64,000 nucleotides of DNA from contig JAITLO010000038.1 in NCBI GenBank assembly GCA_031277855.1, positions 1 through 64,000 on the forward strand. The letters are read 5' to 3'. The position numbers and the translations under genes are program-made. The notes below the pieces were generated by a model, which searched no databases, was not told the origin of the DNA, and saw only the letters and a program-made list of their open reading frames with translations. The DNA is from Acidovorax sp. GTDB taxonomy: Bacteria > Pseudomonadota > Gammaproteobacteria > Burkholderiales > Burkholderiaceae_C. The first letter of the stretch is position 1; every line of letters begins with the position of its first letter. This document shows, in pieces, positions 62,340 through 64,000 of this stretch.

Positions 62340-63113
62340 ATGAGCGTGAAAGCATTGTTTGACCTGACGGGCAAGACGGCCCTGATCACCGGCGGCTCGC
62401 GCGGCCTGGGCCTGCAAATGGCCGAGGCCCTGGGCGAAATGGGCGCCAAGCTGGCCATCACCGCCCGCAAGGCCGACGAGCTGGAACAGGCCCGCGCACA
62501 TTTGCAGGGCCTGGGTTACCAGGTGGAAACCTTCGCCAACGACCTGCAGCAATTCGACCGCATTCCCGGCCTGGTGGACGATGTGCTGGCGCGCTGCAAA
62601 GGCATAGACATTCTGATCAACAACGCCGGCGCCACCTGGGGTGCCAAGGCCGAGGACTACCCCGACGAGGCCTGGAACAAGGTGATGAACCTGAACGTCA
62701 ACGCCCCGTTCTTCCTGACCCGCGAAGTGGGCAAACGCGTGATGATTCCCCAGGGACATGGCAATGTGATCATCACCGCCTCGGTGGCCGCCTTCAAGGG
62801 CACGCCCACCGGCATGAACACCGTGGCCTACAACACCTCCAAGGCCGCAGCCGTGCATCTGGCACGCGTGCTGGCCTCGGAATGGGGGCCTTATGGCATA
62901 CGTGTGAACTCCATCTGCCCGGGCTTTTTCCCTAGCAAGCTGGCCAATGGCCTGATCGACAAACTGGGCGACGCCCTCATCGCCCGCGCGCCGCTGCGCC
63001 GCATCGGCAATGAAGAGGACTTGAAAGGCACCGTGGCCTATCTGGCCTCCGACGCCTCGCGCCATATGACGGGCCAGGCCTTGGTATTGGACGGTGGGTC
63101 GAGTTTGATTTGA
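62340..63113 (+). CDS. SDR family oxidoreductase
   Basis: A 257-residue short-chain dehydrogenase. The cofactor motif TGGSRGLG is near residue 17, NNAGATWG near 91-98, and the catalytic Tyr-Lys in VAYNTSKAA near 161-169 with the Ser in ITASVAAFKG. The basic residues after the second strand (TARKADEL) suggest NADP, as in gluconate- or ketoacyl-reductase types. AAGGAGAG seven nt before the ATG gives a good ribosome site. Substrate unassigned. R11 starts five nt after the stop. Confidence 0.9.
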   Translation: MSVKALFDLTGKTALITGGSRGLGLQMAEALGEMGAKLAITARKADELEQARAHLQGLGYQVETFANDLQQFDRIPGLVDDVLARCKGIDILINNAGATWGAKAEDYPDEAWNKVMNLNVNAPFFLTREVGKRVMIPQGHGNVIITASVAAFKGTPTGMNTVAYNTSKAAAVHLARVLASEWGPYGIRVNSICPGFFPSKLANGLIDKLGDALIARAPLRRIGNEEDLKGTVAYLASDASRHMTGQALVLDGGSSLI

Positions 63114-63118
63114 GGACA

Positions 63119-63220
63119 CCCCCTGAGGCGCTACGCGCCTTCCCCCCGCTCTTCGCGAGCTGCGCTCGCGGGCAGGGGGACGCTGCCAGCGCGGCGGGGC
63201 GGCCCTTGCGCGGTGTCTCT
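63119..63220 (+). repeat. R element, copy R11
   Basis: Long-form plus-strand copy. Middle hairpin CGCGAGC/GCTCGCG, 3' arms GCTGCC and GGTGTC (weakened in this copy). An S copy follows after 152 bp. Confidence 0.88.
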
Positions 63221-63372
63221 GGGCTAAGCCACGCCGGTCTTATGCACCGGGGTCTGGTGTGAGGTGGAGTGATATACAAGCTCCTCCCATGAGCACATCG
63301 TGTCCTCCTTCGCTCTCGCATCGCTGCGGGGCCGCGCGGCCGGCGTAGGCTGTGCGGCATCTATGGACTTAC

Positions 63373-63409
63373 TCCCTCGCCCCTGCGGGGAGAGGGTGGG
63401 GGTGAGGGG
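63373..63409 (-). repeat. S palindrome, copy S7
   Basis: Minus-strand S copy with inner stem CCCC/GGGG, beyond R11 and in the same relative orientation as the other R-S pairs. Confidence 0.85.
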
Positions 63410-63553
63410 CAGCAGCCCCCAGACGCTTGCCACGGCACTCCCGATTCAGGAGCTTGGTCTGCTGATGTGGCTTGCAACCTAGTCATAAAAGCCTTTGCAA
63501 TCCTTGCTGCATCTGCACCAACAGTTCCTGTTTTGCGTAGCGCTTCACCCAAG

Positions 63554-63578
63554 AAAAAACGCAGCCAAGGCTGCGTTT
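63554..63578 (-). terminator. Intrinsic terminator of binding-protein gene
   Basis: AAACGCAGCC and GGCTGCGTTT form a 10-bp stem with a 2-nt loop, followed on the minus strand by further T. It ends the transcript that enters from the right edge. Confidence 0.88.
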
Positions 63579-63607
63579 GGGGGAGCTGAAACCCGGGAGA
63601 AGCCGGG

Positions 63608-64000
63608 TCAATTACCGGTGGAAATCGCCTCCACCTTGCCATCCTTGACCGCAGCGCCGCGTTCGTGGGTCAGGGTGCCGCCTTGTGCGTCCACGCCCAG
63701 CACGCCGCCGGGGTTCACATCGGGGGCCAGGGCCTTGTAGGCGGCATCCAGCTTGGTGTGGATGGCCTTGGCATCGCTATAGGTGCCGGCCAGCTGCATA
63801 GCCTTGGCCGTGGCGTGCACGGCGGTGTAGTTCCACTGCGCTTCCGAGCCCGGCACGCGGTTGGGATACATCTTGCCAAAGCGCTGCACAAAGGCCTGGT
63901 TGGCGGGCTTGCTGTCTTCGGACACGGGCATCACGCCGATGGAGCCTTCCAAGCTGGCATAGCCGCCGACCACGCGCGCCATCTCGTCGAGCTTGGCCTG
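63608..64000 (-). CDS. Liv-type substrate-binding protein, C-terminal part (cut by window)
   Basis: Only the last 130 residues are in the window; the frame is open through 64000. The part seen (GSIGVMPVSEDSKPANQAFVQRFGKMYPNRVPGSEAQWNYTAVHATAKAMQLAGTY) is the second lobe of a peripla_BP_6 protein. The final strand (GGTLTHERGAAVKDGKVEAIS) is typical. It probably belongs to a second branched-chain amino acid or amide transporter lying beyond the edge. Confidence 0.8.
   Translation of the reverse strand, partial: QAKLDEMARVVGGYASLEGSIGVMPVSEDSKPANQAFVQRFGKMYPNRVPGSEAQWNYTAVHATAKAMQLAGTYSDAKAIHTKLDAAYKALAPDVNPGGVLGVDAQGGTLTHERGAAVKDGKVEAISTGN

Larger units (their letters stand above)
63114..63607. 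other. Intergenic repeats
   Basis: About 490 bp between convergent genes with no credible ORF. It holds R11, S7 and, near 63554-63578, the terminator of the binding-protein gene. The stretch 63420-63550 is lower in GC than its surroundings and contains nothing I recognise. Confidence 0.55.

Noticed and set aside
63361..63642. A 93-codon minus-strand frame over S7 and the terminator
   Set aside because: It crosses a repeat and an intrinsic terminator and overlaps the end of the binding-protein gene in another frame; no signals.

Overview
The window looks like chromosome of a betaproteobacterium of the Burkholderiales, most likely family Comamonadaceae and close to Comamonas. The basis is high GC with strong G/C third positions, a torF-glnK-amt nitrogen operon, azurin, a QseBC-type pair, RadA, a ProQ/FinO protein, and branched-chain amino acid ABC transporter genes. 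It holds about 55 protein genes and one tRNA-Thr. I see no rRNA, CRISPR array, complete insertion sequence or prophage. Gene content is mostly ordinary chromosome; the striking part is the repeat content between genes.

Layout. 1-730 has no gene but carries a long inverted repeat (two 84-bp arms) and a 12-bp-stem hairpin. 0.7-16.8 kb is mixed housekeeping: RNase H-like/GNAT pair, OPT transporter, tRNA-Thr(GGT), GFA protein, SerA, nitroreductase, LysE exporter, PuuP-like importer, DHH phosphoesterase, PyrE and XthA divergent from one CCATGG, azurin, metallo-beta-lactamase hydrolase. 16.8-19.4 kb is a two-gene unit, SLC13/DASS transporter plus lactate/malate dehydrogenase homologue, behind a perfect FNR/Anr box. 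19.8-26.5 kb holds an M48 protease with a twin-arginine-like leader, an EamA permease, AraC regulator, AmpG permease and a two-component system. 26.5-30.3 kb is a lower-GC surface polysaccharide island with an O-antigen ligase and three glycosyltransferase-like proteins. 30.3-41.5 kb has IlvE, RadA, GST, a siderophore-interacting flavoprotein divergent from a MarR regulator with twin operators, Alr, LplT, glutathione peroxidase and ProQ. 41.6-44.8 kb is glcE-DUF1275-glcF. 45.0-47.6 kb is torF-glnK-amt with a sigma-54 promoter and NtrC-type site. 47.8-52.3 kb has ComM, LysR/MFS and a GST. 52.3-56 kb is livHM(fused)-livG-livF. 56-59 kb is QseBC-like plus an outer-membrane barrel. 59-64 kb has two substrate-binding proteins (one cut by the window end), ferredoxin-NADP reductase, an IclR regulator and an SDR.

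The most unusual signal is repeat family R: eleven copies of a 75-105 bp structured element, each beginning within 11 nt of a stop codon (three times containing it) and always in the same orientation relative to the upstream gene. Its 3' hairpin arms change in compensating ways between copies, which argues for a conserved folded element. Seven copies of a second palindrome (S) often accompany R in a fixed relative orientation, and a third 102-bp repeat (T) occurs twice, inverted. R copies lie inside apparent operons (two-component system, livG/livF, ilvE/zinc-finger), so they may shape 3' ends or relative expression.

Long antisense open frames, up to 986 codons, are side effects of the GC-rich codon use and were left out. 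No name was checked by database search; calls rest on motifs and remembered family features.
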